Source of the DNA: Fulvivirga sp.
GTDB lineage: Bacteria > Bacteroidota > Bacteroidia > Cytophagales > Cyclobacteriaceae
Direction: 5' to 3'
DNA length: 63,642 nucleotides
Assembly (NCBI GenBank): GCA_028280565.1
Contig: JANQLQ010000253.1
Span: 1-63,642 of the forward strand
The position numbers and the translations under genes were made by a program. Shown here piece by piece: positions 43,090 through 53,000 of this stretch (positions within the stretch are counted from its first letter, which is position 1; every line of letters begins with the position of its first letter). The notes under the pieces are model-generated. The model was not told where the DNA came from. It ran no database searches and was given only the letters and a program-made list of their open reading frames with translations.

Positions 43090-46000
43090 ATGTTTATGAA
43101 AAAGCTAGCAATGCGTCATCTTCTCCCCCTTTTGTTGTCGGCTATTGCTCCTATTTTTACGTACGGCCAATTCCAAAACAGGACCACATCTACCGGTGTG
43201 GGTTACTTAGAGTACCTTCCCCCAGGGTATGATGCCAACCCCACCAAGCAATATCCCATAATGATCTTTCTTCATGGCCAAGGAGAGCGAGGAAATGGAT
43301 CTCCGGCGGCCTTGGAAAGAGTCAAAAAGAATGGCCCTCCCAAAGAGATCGTCAACGGGCACGACATGTGCTTTACTGTGAATGGAGAAGAAGAATGCTT
43401 TATCGTGGTGGCCCCACAGCTGTCCTCTTCCAATAATTCGTGGTATGGTTCACTGGTCCATAACATCATAGATAAGATCCTGAATAGCTCACAAAATTAC
43501 CGTTTTGATCCTGATAGGGTTTACCTCACAGGCCTCAGTCTAGGTGGAAATGGTGTATGGGAAGGGGGGTATGCTTCTCAGAATTCAAACAACATGTTTG
43601 CTGCCATTGCACCCGTGGCGGCATGGGGAAAGACTAGGCTCGGTTGTGACGTATCAGCCAGGAAAATACCCGTTTGGGCCTTTCACGGGGATAGGGATAA
43701 TACTGTAACCTATAATTCGGGATTAGGGATGTTCAACTCGGTGGCGAATTGTACTACTCCTGCTCCCACGGCAGAATTGATCTTCACTACTTATGAAGGG
43801 GTAGGACATAATTCCTGGTCGCGCGCTTATCGCACAGATAACAACTTGCATACCCCAAACTTATACGAATGGCTACTTTCCAAAAAATTAAACAGTGGAG
43901 GGCCTACGGCAAATGCAGGGCCGGATCAAAACATTACTTTACCTACAAATAGTATAACCTTGAACGGCTCGGGTACTGATGACGGCTCCATCGTCGCCTA
44001 CAGATGGTCTAAACTAGCAGGGCCTGCAGCCACGTTAACCAATTCCACGACAGCTAACTTGACAGCTAGCGCCTTGGTAGAAGGTACTTATACCTTTCAG
44101 CTTACCGTCAGGGACAATGACGGCAATACAGCTTCAGACCAGGTCACGGTGATCGTAAGCCCCGCAGTTGTAAATCAGCCTCCTACGGTAAATGCAGGCA
44201 CTACGATCACAATCACTTTACCTACAAGTAGTACGAATATCATTGGTACCGCCAGTGACGTAGACGGGACCATAGCCACTTATGCCTGGACCGAAAGAAG
44301 TGGCCCTGCCACAGCCACGTTGACTGGAAATAACACCGCCACCTTAACGGCTTCGGCACTGGTAGAAGGCACCTACATTTTCCGGTTGACCGTAACGGAC
44401 GACGATGGCGCTTCGGCATTCGATGAAGTGAATGTAGTCGTAAACCCGGCAGTAGTAAATAGCCCTCCTACGGCGAATGCCGGTGCGGACCAATTGATCA
44501 ACCTGCCGACTAACAGCACCACGTTAAGTGGTTCAGGAGCTGATTCGGACGGCAGTATTGATACGTATTTATGGGAAAAAATAAGCGGTCCTACCGCCAC
44601 CCTTACCAACCAGAATACCCCTACCCTACAAGTAAACAACCTTATCGAAGGAATTTATACTTTCCGCCTAACGGTTACAGACAACAGCGGTGACTCGGAC
44701 AGTGATGATGTGGTGGTAACCGTACTGGCTATTAATCAAAATCCAACCGCAAATGCGGGTAGTGATATCACCATTACGCTCCCCACTAATTCCACTACGT
44801 TGACAGGTTCCGGTACAGATCCCGATGGCTCCATTTTCGGCTATCTTTGGGAACAGGTATCCGGGCCATCACCTGCCAATATCATCAATGCAACTTCACC
44901 CACTACCGTGGTGAACACGCTATCAGCGGGCACCTATATATTGCGATTAACGGTAACTGACGATGTCGGGGCACAAGACACGGATGTGGTCAACATTACT
45001 GTCCTCAACGCCCCGGTAAATGAACGCCCAACGGTATCGGCAGGAAGCGACCAATCGGTAACTCTTCCGGTTAACTCCGTGGTTTTTAACGGCACTGCCA
45101 ACGATCCGGACGGGACGATTGCTACTTATGCGTGGAGTAAGATAACAGGCCCTGGTACATTTACAGTAAGCGGGGAGAACACCAGCACCTTAACGGTTAG
45201 CGACTTGGTAGCTGGAAACTATACTTTTCGTCTCACGGTGACAGATAATGACGGGGCTCAAGCCTCAGATCTAGTGGAAGTGAACGTAGCCCCGGAAATA
45301 GTGAACCAGGCCCCTACAGCGAATGCAGGGCCTGACCGCGTGGTGAATCTACCGTCAGCCGGTATCGTATTGAACGGGTCAGCCACGGACAATGACGGAA
45401 CTGTCGTGTCTTATGCTTGGACCAAGGTAAGCGGACCGACGATCACACAGGGTAATCAAAACACTGCGTCGCTATCCCTTTCAGATCTTGTCGCCGGCAA
45501 CTATGTTTTCCGGTTAGAAGTAACTGATGATGACGGGGCCACGGATACGGATGAGGCCCGGGTGCGTGTAAATGCTACCAACCAACCTCCTACAGCTTCT
45601 GCCGGGCCGGATATATCGCTCACTTTACCTACCAATGCCGTAGACATTACGGGTGTATCTTCTGATAGCGACGGTACTGTAGTCTCTGTAGAATGGCAGC
45701 AGGTCGGGGGCACGATCAATAGTAACGTAAGTACCTTAAGCCTGTCAGGATTGACGGAGGGAACTTATACTTTCCGCTTTACAGCCACTGATGATGACGG
45801 GGCTTCCGCCAGTGATGAGGTAGACGTTTTTGTCATTGCTTTAAATCAGTTCCCAACAGTCAACGCAGGACCAGACAGGACCATCACCTTACCGGTAAAC
45901 AGTGTAAATATAACCGCTAACGCTAATGACCCGGACGGAACGATTGCAAGTTACGAGTGGGAAGATGTAAGCGGTCCTACAGCCACAATTTTGAATTCGA

Positions 46001-48372
46001 CCACCAGGACGGTAACCTTGGATGACTTGTTGGAGGGAACGTATGTATTTAGGGTCACGGTCGAGGATAATGATGGGGCCAGCGCTACGGATAATGTAAC
46101 TGTAACTGTACTCCCCGAGACCGTAAATACCCCTCCTGTTGCTAATGCCGGCGCTAACCGGAACATTACCCTCCCCACAAACGCCATTAACCTAAACGGA
46201 AGCGGCTCCGATCCGGACGGTAGCATTGCAAACTACCAATGGACGAAACAAAGTGGTCCTACAGCAACACTTACAAATGATAACACCCCGGTACTCACTG
46301 TAAGCAACCTGGTAGAAGGAACTTACTTTTTCAGGCTCACAGTCACTGATAATGATGGGGCAACAGCTTTTGATGTGACCCGGGTGATTGTAAACCCAGC
46401 GATAGTGAACCAAGCTCCCACGGCAAATGCGGGCAGGGACATTCAAATAAGTTTGCCCACCAATAGTACCAACATCAATGGCTCAGGTACAGATAATGAT
46501 GGCAGCATCGCACAATTTCTTTGGAGCCAGCTCAGTGGACCTTCTCCAGCTACTTTGGCGGGTACAAGTACAGCGACGCTCACAGCGAGTGATTTAATAG
46601 AAGGTGTTTACTTTTTCAACCTTAGGGTAACGGATGACGATGGAGCGGTAGACAATGATGCTTTAAGGGTCACCGTGTTGGCTGCGGCCGTTAACGATCC
46701 GCCGATCGCTAATGCCGGGAGCGACCGGGTCATTACCCTACCTACCAACTCTCTTAATCTCATAGGTTCGGGAAGTGATGCGGACGGTTCCATAGCCAGC
46801 TATGCCTGGTCAAAACTCAGCGGCCCGGTGGCAATACTTGCCAACACTGCCACTAACGTGCTTACGGCCTCAGGGCTCGAGGAAGGAACATATGTTTTTG
46901 AACTATTAGTAACAGATAATGAAGGTGCCACAGGTACGGATAACGTTACCGTTCAAGTTCTGCCAGAGGAGATCAATCAACCGCCTACCGTTAATGCAGG
47001 GGGTGATATTACTTTTATTTTACCCGCCAATAGTGCAGATGTAGAAGGTGCAGCGTCTGATGTAGACGGCTCCGTGGTCTCTTACCTATGGACCCAGCAA
47101 TCCGGGGGTACAGCCACTTTGACCAATGAAACGGCCCCTACCCTGCAGTTATCCGATTTAGAAGAAGGGATTTATGTATTCAGGCTTACTGCTACTGACG
47201 ATGACGGCGCCGTAGGATCTGATGAAATTACAGTAACCGTACTTCCTGCCAATACAAACGTTGCCCCGGTGGCTGAGGCCGGGCCTGATATCACAATTTT
47301 CGCTCCCGCCAGCACCGCTACACTCACTGGTGTGGGTATAGACGATGACGGGACCATCGATGCGTATGCATGGGAAAAGGTGTCTGGCCCGACGGTCTCA
47401 CTGGTTGGAACGGACCAGCCGGAATTAGAGCTTTCCGACTTGGTAGAAGGAACTTACATTTTTTCGTTGACCGTTACCGATAACGAGGGGGCCACGGGTG
47501 AAGACCAGGTCACTGTTACAGTACTACCGGCTACTACCAATCAAAACCCGGTGGCTGATGCCGGTGAGGATATCCTGGTACTGGAACCGGTTTCAGAAGT
47601 TACAGTTAACGGAAGCGGGCAAGATCCCGATGGTACTATTGCTTCCTATGAGTGGTTGGTTCTCAGCGGCCCGAACAATCCTACCCTGGCGAATGCAAAT
47701 ACTGAAAACGTAACAGTATCCGGGTTGATCGTGGGTACTTACCAGGTACAGCTTATAGTAGAGGACGACCAAGGATTAACAGACCGGGATGAGATGAATA
47801 TCTTCGTAGACCCGGCTAACCCTTCCACGGCTGATCCTCCCGAGGTAGATGCAGGGCCTGATATAGAAGTACAGTTACCGGCCGATAGTACACAGCTGGT
47901 GGCAACAGTAATTGGCGGGGCTTTCGTAGAAACTTTCTCATGGAGGCAGACAGCCGGGGGTACCGCAGAAACCTTAGGGATTGACAAAGACACATTAACC
48001 GTGTTCAACCTGTCCAGCGGCATGTATACTTTCGAGGTAAGCGTGGTGGACAATGAAGGCCAGGTCGCTACCGACGATGTAGAAATCATGGTGACGCCGG
48101 AAAGTACCGCTGCCATGAAGCTGTTTTCACCAAATAACGACGGGATTGCCGACTTTTGGGTGTTAAATCCCGATGCCGAGCAAATCGATGAATGCGAATT
48201 GATCATTTTTGACGGCCAGGGCAGGGAAGTCTTCCAAGCCAATCCCTATGAAAACAATTGGGATGGCACCCGGAATGGCTCAAACGTGCCTCAAGGCGTT
48301 TACTATTACGTGTTAAGGTGTAGTGGAAGCAGTAGCAATACAGGGTCAGGTAGTATAACGCTTATTAGGTAG
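43090..48372 (+). CDS. Giant secreted esterase with 15 PKD repeats and a CHU_C sorting domain
   Basis: The 1760-residue protein has a signal peptide (to about residue 27), then an alpha/beta hydrolase (28-268) with GLSLGG (Ser150), HGDRD (Asp203) and VGHNSW (His240). Fifteen PKD/REJ-type repeats of about 93 residues fill about 271-1670; each starts with a version of P-T-A-N-A-G-x-D-x-x-I-T-L-P. The last ~85 residues (MKLFSPNNDGIADFWVLNPD to the end) are a CHU_C (gliding-motility-associated) domain, the type B T9SS sorting signal. The protein is therefore exported across the outer membrane and held on or near the surface. The repeats act as a stalk about 15 domains long. The PorP/SprF gene starts at the next base. 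Confidence 0.9.
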   Translation: MFMKKLAMRHLLPLLLSAIAPIFTYGQFQNRTTSTGVGYLEYLPPGYDANPTKQYPIMIFLHGQGERGNGSPAALERVKKNGPPKEIVNGHDMCFTVNGEEECFIVVAPQLSSSNNSWYGSLVHNIIDKILNSSQNYRFDPDRVYLTGLSLGGNGVWEGGYASQNSNNMFAAIAPVAAWGKTRLGCDVSARKIPVWAFHGDRDNTVTYNSGLGMFNSVANCTTPAPTAELIFTTYEGVGHNSWSRAYRTDNNLHTPNLYEWLLSKKLNSGGPTANAGPDQNITLPTNSITLNGSGTDDGSIVAYRWSKLAGPAATLTNSTTANLTASALVEGTYTFQLTVRDNDGNTASDQVTVIVSPAVVNQPPTVNAGTTITITLPTSSTNIIGTASDVDGTIATYAWTERSGPATATLTGNNTATLTASALVEGTYIFRLTVTDDDGASAFDEVNVVVNPAVVNSPPTANAGADQLINLPTNSTTLSGSGADSDGSIDTYLWEKISGPTATLTNQNTPTLQVNNLIEGIYTFRLTVTDNSGDSDSDDVVVTVLAINQNPTANAGSDITITLPTNSTTLTGSGTDPDGSIFGYLWEQVSGPSPANIINATSPTTVVNTLSAGTYILRLTVTDDVGAQDTDVVNITVLNAPVNERPTVSAGSDQSVTLPVNSVVFNGTANDPDGTIATYAWSKITGPGTFTVSGENTSTLTVSDLVAGNYTFRLTVTDNDGAQASDLVEVNVAPEIVNQAPTANAGPDRVVNLPSAGIVLNGSATDNDGTVVSYAWTKVSGPTITQGNQNTASLSLSDLVAGNYVFRLEVTDDDGATDTDEARVRVNATNQPPTASAGPDISLTLPTNAVDITGVSSDSDGTVVSVEWQQVGGTINSNVSTLSLSGLTEGTYTFRFTATDDDGASASDEVDVFVIALNQFPTVNAGPDRTITLPVNSVNITANANDPDGTIASYEWEDVSGPTATILNSTTRTVTLDDLLEGTYVFRVTVEDNDGASATDNVTVTVLPETVNTPPVANAGANRNITLPTNAINLNGSGSDPDGSIANYQWTKQSGPTATLTNDNTPVLTVSNLVEGTYFFRLTVTDNDGATAFDVTRVIVNPAIVNQAPTANAGRDIQISLPTNSTNINGSGTDNDGSIAQFLWSQLSGPSPATLAGTSTATLTASDLIEGVYFFNLRVTDDDGAVDNDALRVTVLAAAVNDPPIANAGSDRVITLPTNSLNLIGSGSDADGSIASYAWSKLSGPVAILANTATNVLTASGLEEGTYVFELLVTDNEGATGTDNVTVQVLPEEINQPPTVNAGGDITFILPANSADVEGAASDVDGSVVSYLWTQQSGGTATLTNETAPTLQLSDLEEGIYVFRLTATDDDGAVGSDEITVTVLPANTNVAPVAEAGPDITIFAPASTATLTGVGIDDDGTIDAYAWEKVSGPTVSLVGTDQPELELSDLVEGTYIFSLTVTDNEGATGEDQVTVTVLPATTNQNPVADAGEDILVLEPVSEVTVNGSGQDPDGTIASYEWLVLSGPNNPTLANANTENVTVSGLIVGTYQVQLIVEDDQGLTDRDEMNIFVDPANPSTADPPEVDAGPDIEVQLPADSTQLVATVIGGAFVETFSWRQTAGGTAETLGIDKDTLTVFNLSSGMYTFEVSVVDNEGQVATDDVEIMVTPESTAAMKLFSPNNDGIADFWVLNPDAEQIDECELIIFDGQGREVFQANPYENNWDGTRNGSNVPQGVYYYVLRCSGSSSNTGSGSITLIR

Positions 48373-49833
48373 ATGAACACTAGAAAATCCCATAACTTAC
48401 TTTGTATTGTATTTTTGCTCTTTATAGTCAGCACCGAAGTCCGGGCACAGGACCTTTGGAATTACAATCACTATTTTGCGGTCCCCCATCTCTACAACCC
48501 ATCTTACTTTGGCAGGGCAGAATACATAGAAATTGACCTGCTGCATAGGCAGCAATGGGCAGGGATCGATGGAGCGCCAACTTTCTCGAATGTTGTAGTG
48601 CAATTTCCAAACTCCCAAAAAATAGCGAGTGGCTTGATCGCCTCCAATTTTGAAAGGGGGCTACTCAATACCCTATCCATACAAGGAGCCACAAGTTATT
48701 CCGTGAATATCACCCCAAACGGGCTGCTTAGCTTCGGGTTATCCGGGGGAGTAGGCAGAACGGCCATCGATCTTACCGAGATCTCCGACCTCACTGACCC
48801 GGCACTGGCAGGAGCACTGGACCGGAGCTTCTTCTTGGAAGGACAAGCAGGCATCAGCTTTAAGTATAAAAACCTGGACGTAGCTTTTGCGTTACCTACT
48901 TTGTTTGAAGAATCACTTTTCAGCGACAGTGACTTCCAGGAAGTGGGACTAGATGCTTTGAATCACACGATATCATCCGTCAGCTATAACATAGAGCTTT
49001 CACCGTTCTTTGCCTTCCAGCCCATGCTCCTGTACAGGACCACGGATGGCTTGGATCCCCAAATCCAAGGTTTTGCCACGGTTTATTACAGGGATGTGTT
49101 TTGGATAGGTAGCCTCTACGGTCAAGATTTTGGATTTTCAGCATACGGGGGTATCAATATTAACGCTATGTTGTCTTTTGGTTACTCTTATGACTTTGCC
49201 ACCGAGCAGGTGTCTCGTTTTACAGACTCCAGCCACGAGTTTTTCCTAAGCCTAAGGCTGGGTAACAAACGTGTAGACCGATCACCAAGACCTAACCCCG
49301 TATTCACGGAAGCGACAACGCCAATACCGGAAGAGGAAGAAACTACCCCATTAGAAACTTCTATGGATGAAGATCTCCCTGTAGAGGAAGAGGCAGCTTT
49401 TGATAACAACACTGCTCAAAAAGAAGATATAGAACCGACTACGCCGCAAAATGAGGTGGCAGAGCCGATACCACAGCAGGAACAAGAAATCATCGAGGAT
49501 ATTGTAGAAGAACAAAATGAAACCCCGGAAACAAGAGAAGAACCCCCCGCACCTCTCTCTATAGATCAATTCGAAGGAGTAGATCATGAAATAGAGGAGG
49601 GTTACTTCATCGTAGTGGGAGCGTTTAGGGAACAGTCAAATGCAGAAAACTACTCCAATGAGATTAACCAGTCAGAATATGATTCTAAGGTTATTTTTAG
49701 TTCTGCAAAACAACTGTACTATGTATACCTATCACACTCGGAGAACTATGAGGAATTAGTAGATGAAAGAAGAAGGATCAGGAATATTGACAAATTCGAG
49801 TTTCAAAATGCATGGATCTTCCATTTCAGGTAG
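48373..49833 (+). CDS. PorP/SprF-family outer-membrane protein fused to a SPOR domain
   Basis: The 486-residue protein has a signal peptide (ends EVRAQ), then the PorP/SprF barrel (about 26-305) with NHYFAVPHLYNPSYFGRAEY, RQQWAGIDGAPTFSNVVV and a later FGYSYDF strand. A long Glu/Pro-rich linker (about 310-410) leads to a C-terminal SPOR domain (about 415-486) with GYFIVVGAFREQSNAENYSN. SprF-like proteins assist or anchor T9SS cargo with type B signals. SPOR domains bind peptidoglycan lacking stem peptides. The gene directly follows the CHU_C cargo gene, the usual pairing. The SPOR fusion suggests that the barrel is tied to the cell wall. Confidence 0.88.
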   Translation: MNTRKSHNLLCIVFLLFIVSTEVRAQDLWNYNHYFAVPHLYNPSYFGRAEYIEIDLLHRQQWAGIDGAPTFSNVVVQFPNSQKIASGLIASNFERGLLNTLSIQGATSYSVNITPNGLLSFGLSGGVGRTAIDLTEISDLTDPALAGALDRSFFLEGQAGISFKYKNLDVAFALPTLFEESLFSDSDFQEVGLDALNHTISSVSYNIELSPFFAFQPMLLYRTTDGLDPQIQGFATVYYRDVFWIGSLYGQDFGFSAYGGININAMLSFGYSYDFATEQVSRFTDSSHEFFLSLRLGNKRVDRSPRPNPVFTEATTPIPEEEETTPLETSMDEDLPVEEEAAFDNNTAQKEDIEPTTPQNEVAEPIPQQEQEIIEDIVEEQNETPETREEPPAPLSIDQFEGVDHEIEEGYFIVVGAFREQSNAENYSNEINQSEYDSKVIFSSAKQLYYVYLSHSENYEELVDERRRIRNIDKFEFQNAWIFHFR

Positions 49834-49950
49834 AACTAGTCATACTAATGTAAGATTGGTAACCGTATTAACTTGTTTTAATCCGGCATTATAGGAATAT
49901 TTAAACAGAATTTAATATTGATTACCGAGATTCATTCGAAAATAATTAGG

Positions 49951-49958
49951 TACCTTTG
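49951..49958 (+). promoter_or_regulatory. -7 box (TACCTTTG) before the third esterase gene
   Basis: Exact TAnnTTTG match in the 154-bp gap, the largest within the cluster. The -33 site is unclear. It suggests a second promoter for 50015-57357. Confidence 0.45.
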
Positions 49959-50014
49959 AGGTTACCTATGTAAGGTTTGAGGTATTAATGCATAAAATTC
50001 ATCCAGTTGGCACC

Positions 50015-53000
50015 ATGAAAACAACCTTTACACACTATTTTAGGGGCTTACTAATCTTGTTAATGGCAATGTTAGTAACACAGGGCTATTCCCAGTTTGG
50101 AATATCTCCTGGTACAGTAAGTTATCGTTTGGACGATGAGGGGAATGATATTTCTGACGAATTGGTTATGGGACGCTATTATGGTTACCCGACCGGAACC
50201 ATGACGAGGAATTATGATACTCGGCAATTCAAAGAATTCAGCATGTTCTATGACCAAAGTTTTCCCTACACATTTGAGCAGCTCAGTCACGGCGATACAT
50301 TGAATGAACCTTGGAAGTTCAAAAATAACTTTCGTTTGTTGTATCCCGTAGATTTTGACAGCACGGCATATTACAGTGAAGGGCAGACACAAAAGTATCC
50401 CTTGATTATTTTCATGCATGGAGTTGGCGAAAGGGCGAATTGCAGGGGCAATAATTGCTATGGCGTGGACGATCCCAGGTATAATAATAATGACCATAGC
50501 CTAGTACATGGAGAAGATAAATTTATCCCTGCCGTGAATCGCCCGCCATCAGATCCACGACATTGGCCGGGTTTTGTCTTGGTAATACAAAATCTGAATG
50601 GCTGGAAACCTTCTAGCAATTTGAATGCTTCATCAGCAGATACCTACAGGGCCGCTGAGTTTTTGAAAGTACTTCCTGATTATTATCCTATTGATATAAA
50701 TCGTATATACGCAAACGGACTATCCAATGGCGCCGAGGCCGCATGGACGTTAATCAATGGAGCCCCTGAACTCATAGCAGCACTTGTAGCATTTTCAGGA
50801 CATACCGGGCATACATTTCTGAGCGGAACAGATAGGCCGGCATTTGAAGAATCTATGATCCATATTCCTGTATGGCAAATTCAAGGTGGACGGGATAACA
50901 AACCCTCTCCTAGTTCAACGGAAACAAAGTTAAACTTATTACGCAATGCAGGTGGTACCCCGAGGTATACTTTGTATGAAACGGCAGCACACCCTACTTG
51001 GAACAGGGGATGGAATGAACCAGACTTTTTTTCTTGGCTTCTGCAATATTCTAAACTAACCATCCACAGTTACTATGGTGTCAATGAAGTGTGTGAAGGA
51101 GATGACATTAATGTACGTTTAGGTATATCTCCCAATTTTGACGATTACCAATGGGGATATATTAATTCTGCTAACGATACTACCTTAGTGGACGGAATAG
51201 TGGGCAAGCCAAACGAATTGATCGCGGACCAAGTGGGCTCCTATATTGTTAAATTTGCAAGAGGGACAGAATGGACTCAATGGTCCGATCCTTTTACTAT
51301 TACCATCAAATCCAGGAGTGATGCTTCCATAGTTGCTAATGGTCCTACGGCCTTCCCTGGCTTAGATGGGTCAACTACTGTAGAGTTAGAGGCAACGAAT
51401 AAAGAAGGATTGTACTACGAATGGTTCAAAGATGGTGTTCCATTCGCAGAGGATTCTACTCTATTTTCAATCGATGTATCAGAATCTGGGTATTACACTG
51501 CCGTCATCAGGGACCAAGGGCTTTGCGAAAGCTTTGAATCCAACCGTGTATATGTTTCTAATGAGCCGTTTGCAGGTACACTTCCGGCAGCTCCTTCTAA
51601 CTTATTTGCCGATGTGAATTCTCCCAATAGCTTGTTGATATACTGGCAGGACGAATCTGATTCTGAGCTAGGTTTCGAGATCTACAGGAGCGAAGATGGC
51701 GTCAATTACACATGGATCCACACTACGGCCCAAGATGTATTGATGTATGTAGATACTGCACTGAATAGTAATGTCACCTACTACTACAAGGTGAGGGCAT
51801 ACAACGCTAACGGTGCATCAACAGCTTCTAATACTGCCTTAGCTACTACTACAACAGATACCGAAGCGCCTTCAACCGTGCAAAATTTCACCTTTGAAAG
51901 ATTTGGATACACGGAATATAGAGAAAACATTACAGGTGACCTGGCAGATGAACATTTTGAAATAAACCTAGATAAAGCAGTTTTCTCATGGAGTCCTGCT
52001 TCGGATAATGTAGGTGTAACCAGTTATGAAGTTTATTTCTCCAATGGCACTCTAGCGGGAACCACTGCCGATACGGAAATAACTATCCCAGGCCTTACTC
52101 AAGATCAAGTATATAGTTTTTACGTCGTAGCTAAAGATGCAGAAGGAAATACAAGCTCACCAGGTAATAACGTATCCGTTAGAACCCAATTCGATGGCTT
52201 ATATTTTAAATTACATACAGAAGGAACATGGGATTTCATACGTGATTATTCTACTTGGCCGATAGAAGCCTTTGGCAATACATCTACTTTTGACCTTAGT
52301 ATTAGGGAGGAGTTCACAGATGACACTGACTACTTCGCCTTTGATTTCTTTGGGTATCTTTATATTGAAAATGCCGGGGATTACACTTTTTATACCTCTT
52401 CGGATGACGGTAGCCGGTTGTGGATAGGTTCTGATATGGTGGTGGACAACGACGGTCAACATGGTATGCAAGAGCGATCGGGAACGCGTACTTTAAGCCC
52501 AGGTATTTATCCAATTACGGTCAATTATTTTGAAAGAACAGGTGGACAAGGCCTGAACGTACGCTACTCCGGCCCGAGTATCTCTAAAACTAGTATCCCG
52601 ACATCTGCGCTCACTACTAATCCTAACCCGGTACCTTCTAACTTGCCTGTGGCGCCGACTAACTTGGTGGCAACAGCAGATGGTATTTCTTTCGAGGTAG
52701 GATTAACATGGGATTACGACCCGATCGACATCGTAGTCTTAGGGTCATCAACGGCGGAAGGATTCGGCCTGACCGGTTCCGAAAAGAGCTGGGTTGAAAA
52801 ACTGGATAGTGCCTTAACGGCGCAGGGAGCCAGCTATAATCTTACTAATCTTGCCAAGGGTGGTTTTACTACCTACCACGTAAGAGAAGATGGGAGCCCG
52901 AACGGTGGTATTAGCGGTGCGCCGGATACCCAACGAAATATAACACACGCCTTGACGTTTAACCCGGACATCATCATTGTCAATTTGCCTTCTAATAATG

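Noticed and set aside
43900-48110. Regular repeats considered as a CRISPR array
   Set aside because: Units are ~280 bp, in frame, and encode PKD domains; no short direct repeats with unique spacers and no cas genes exist in the window.
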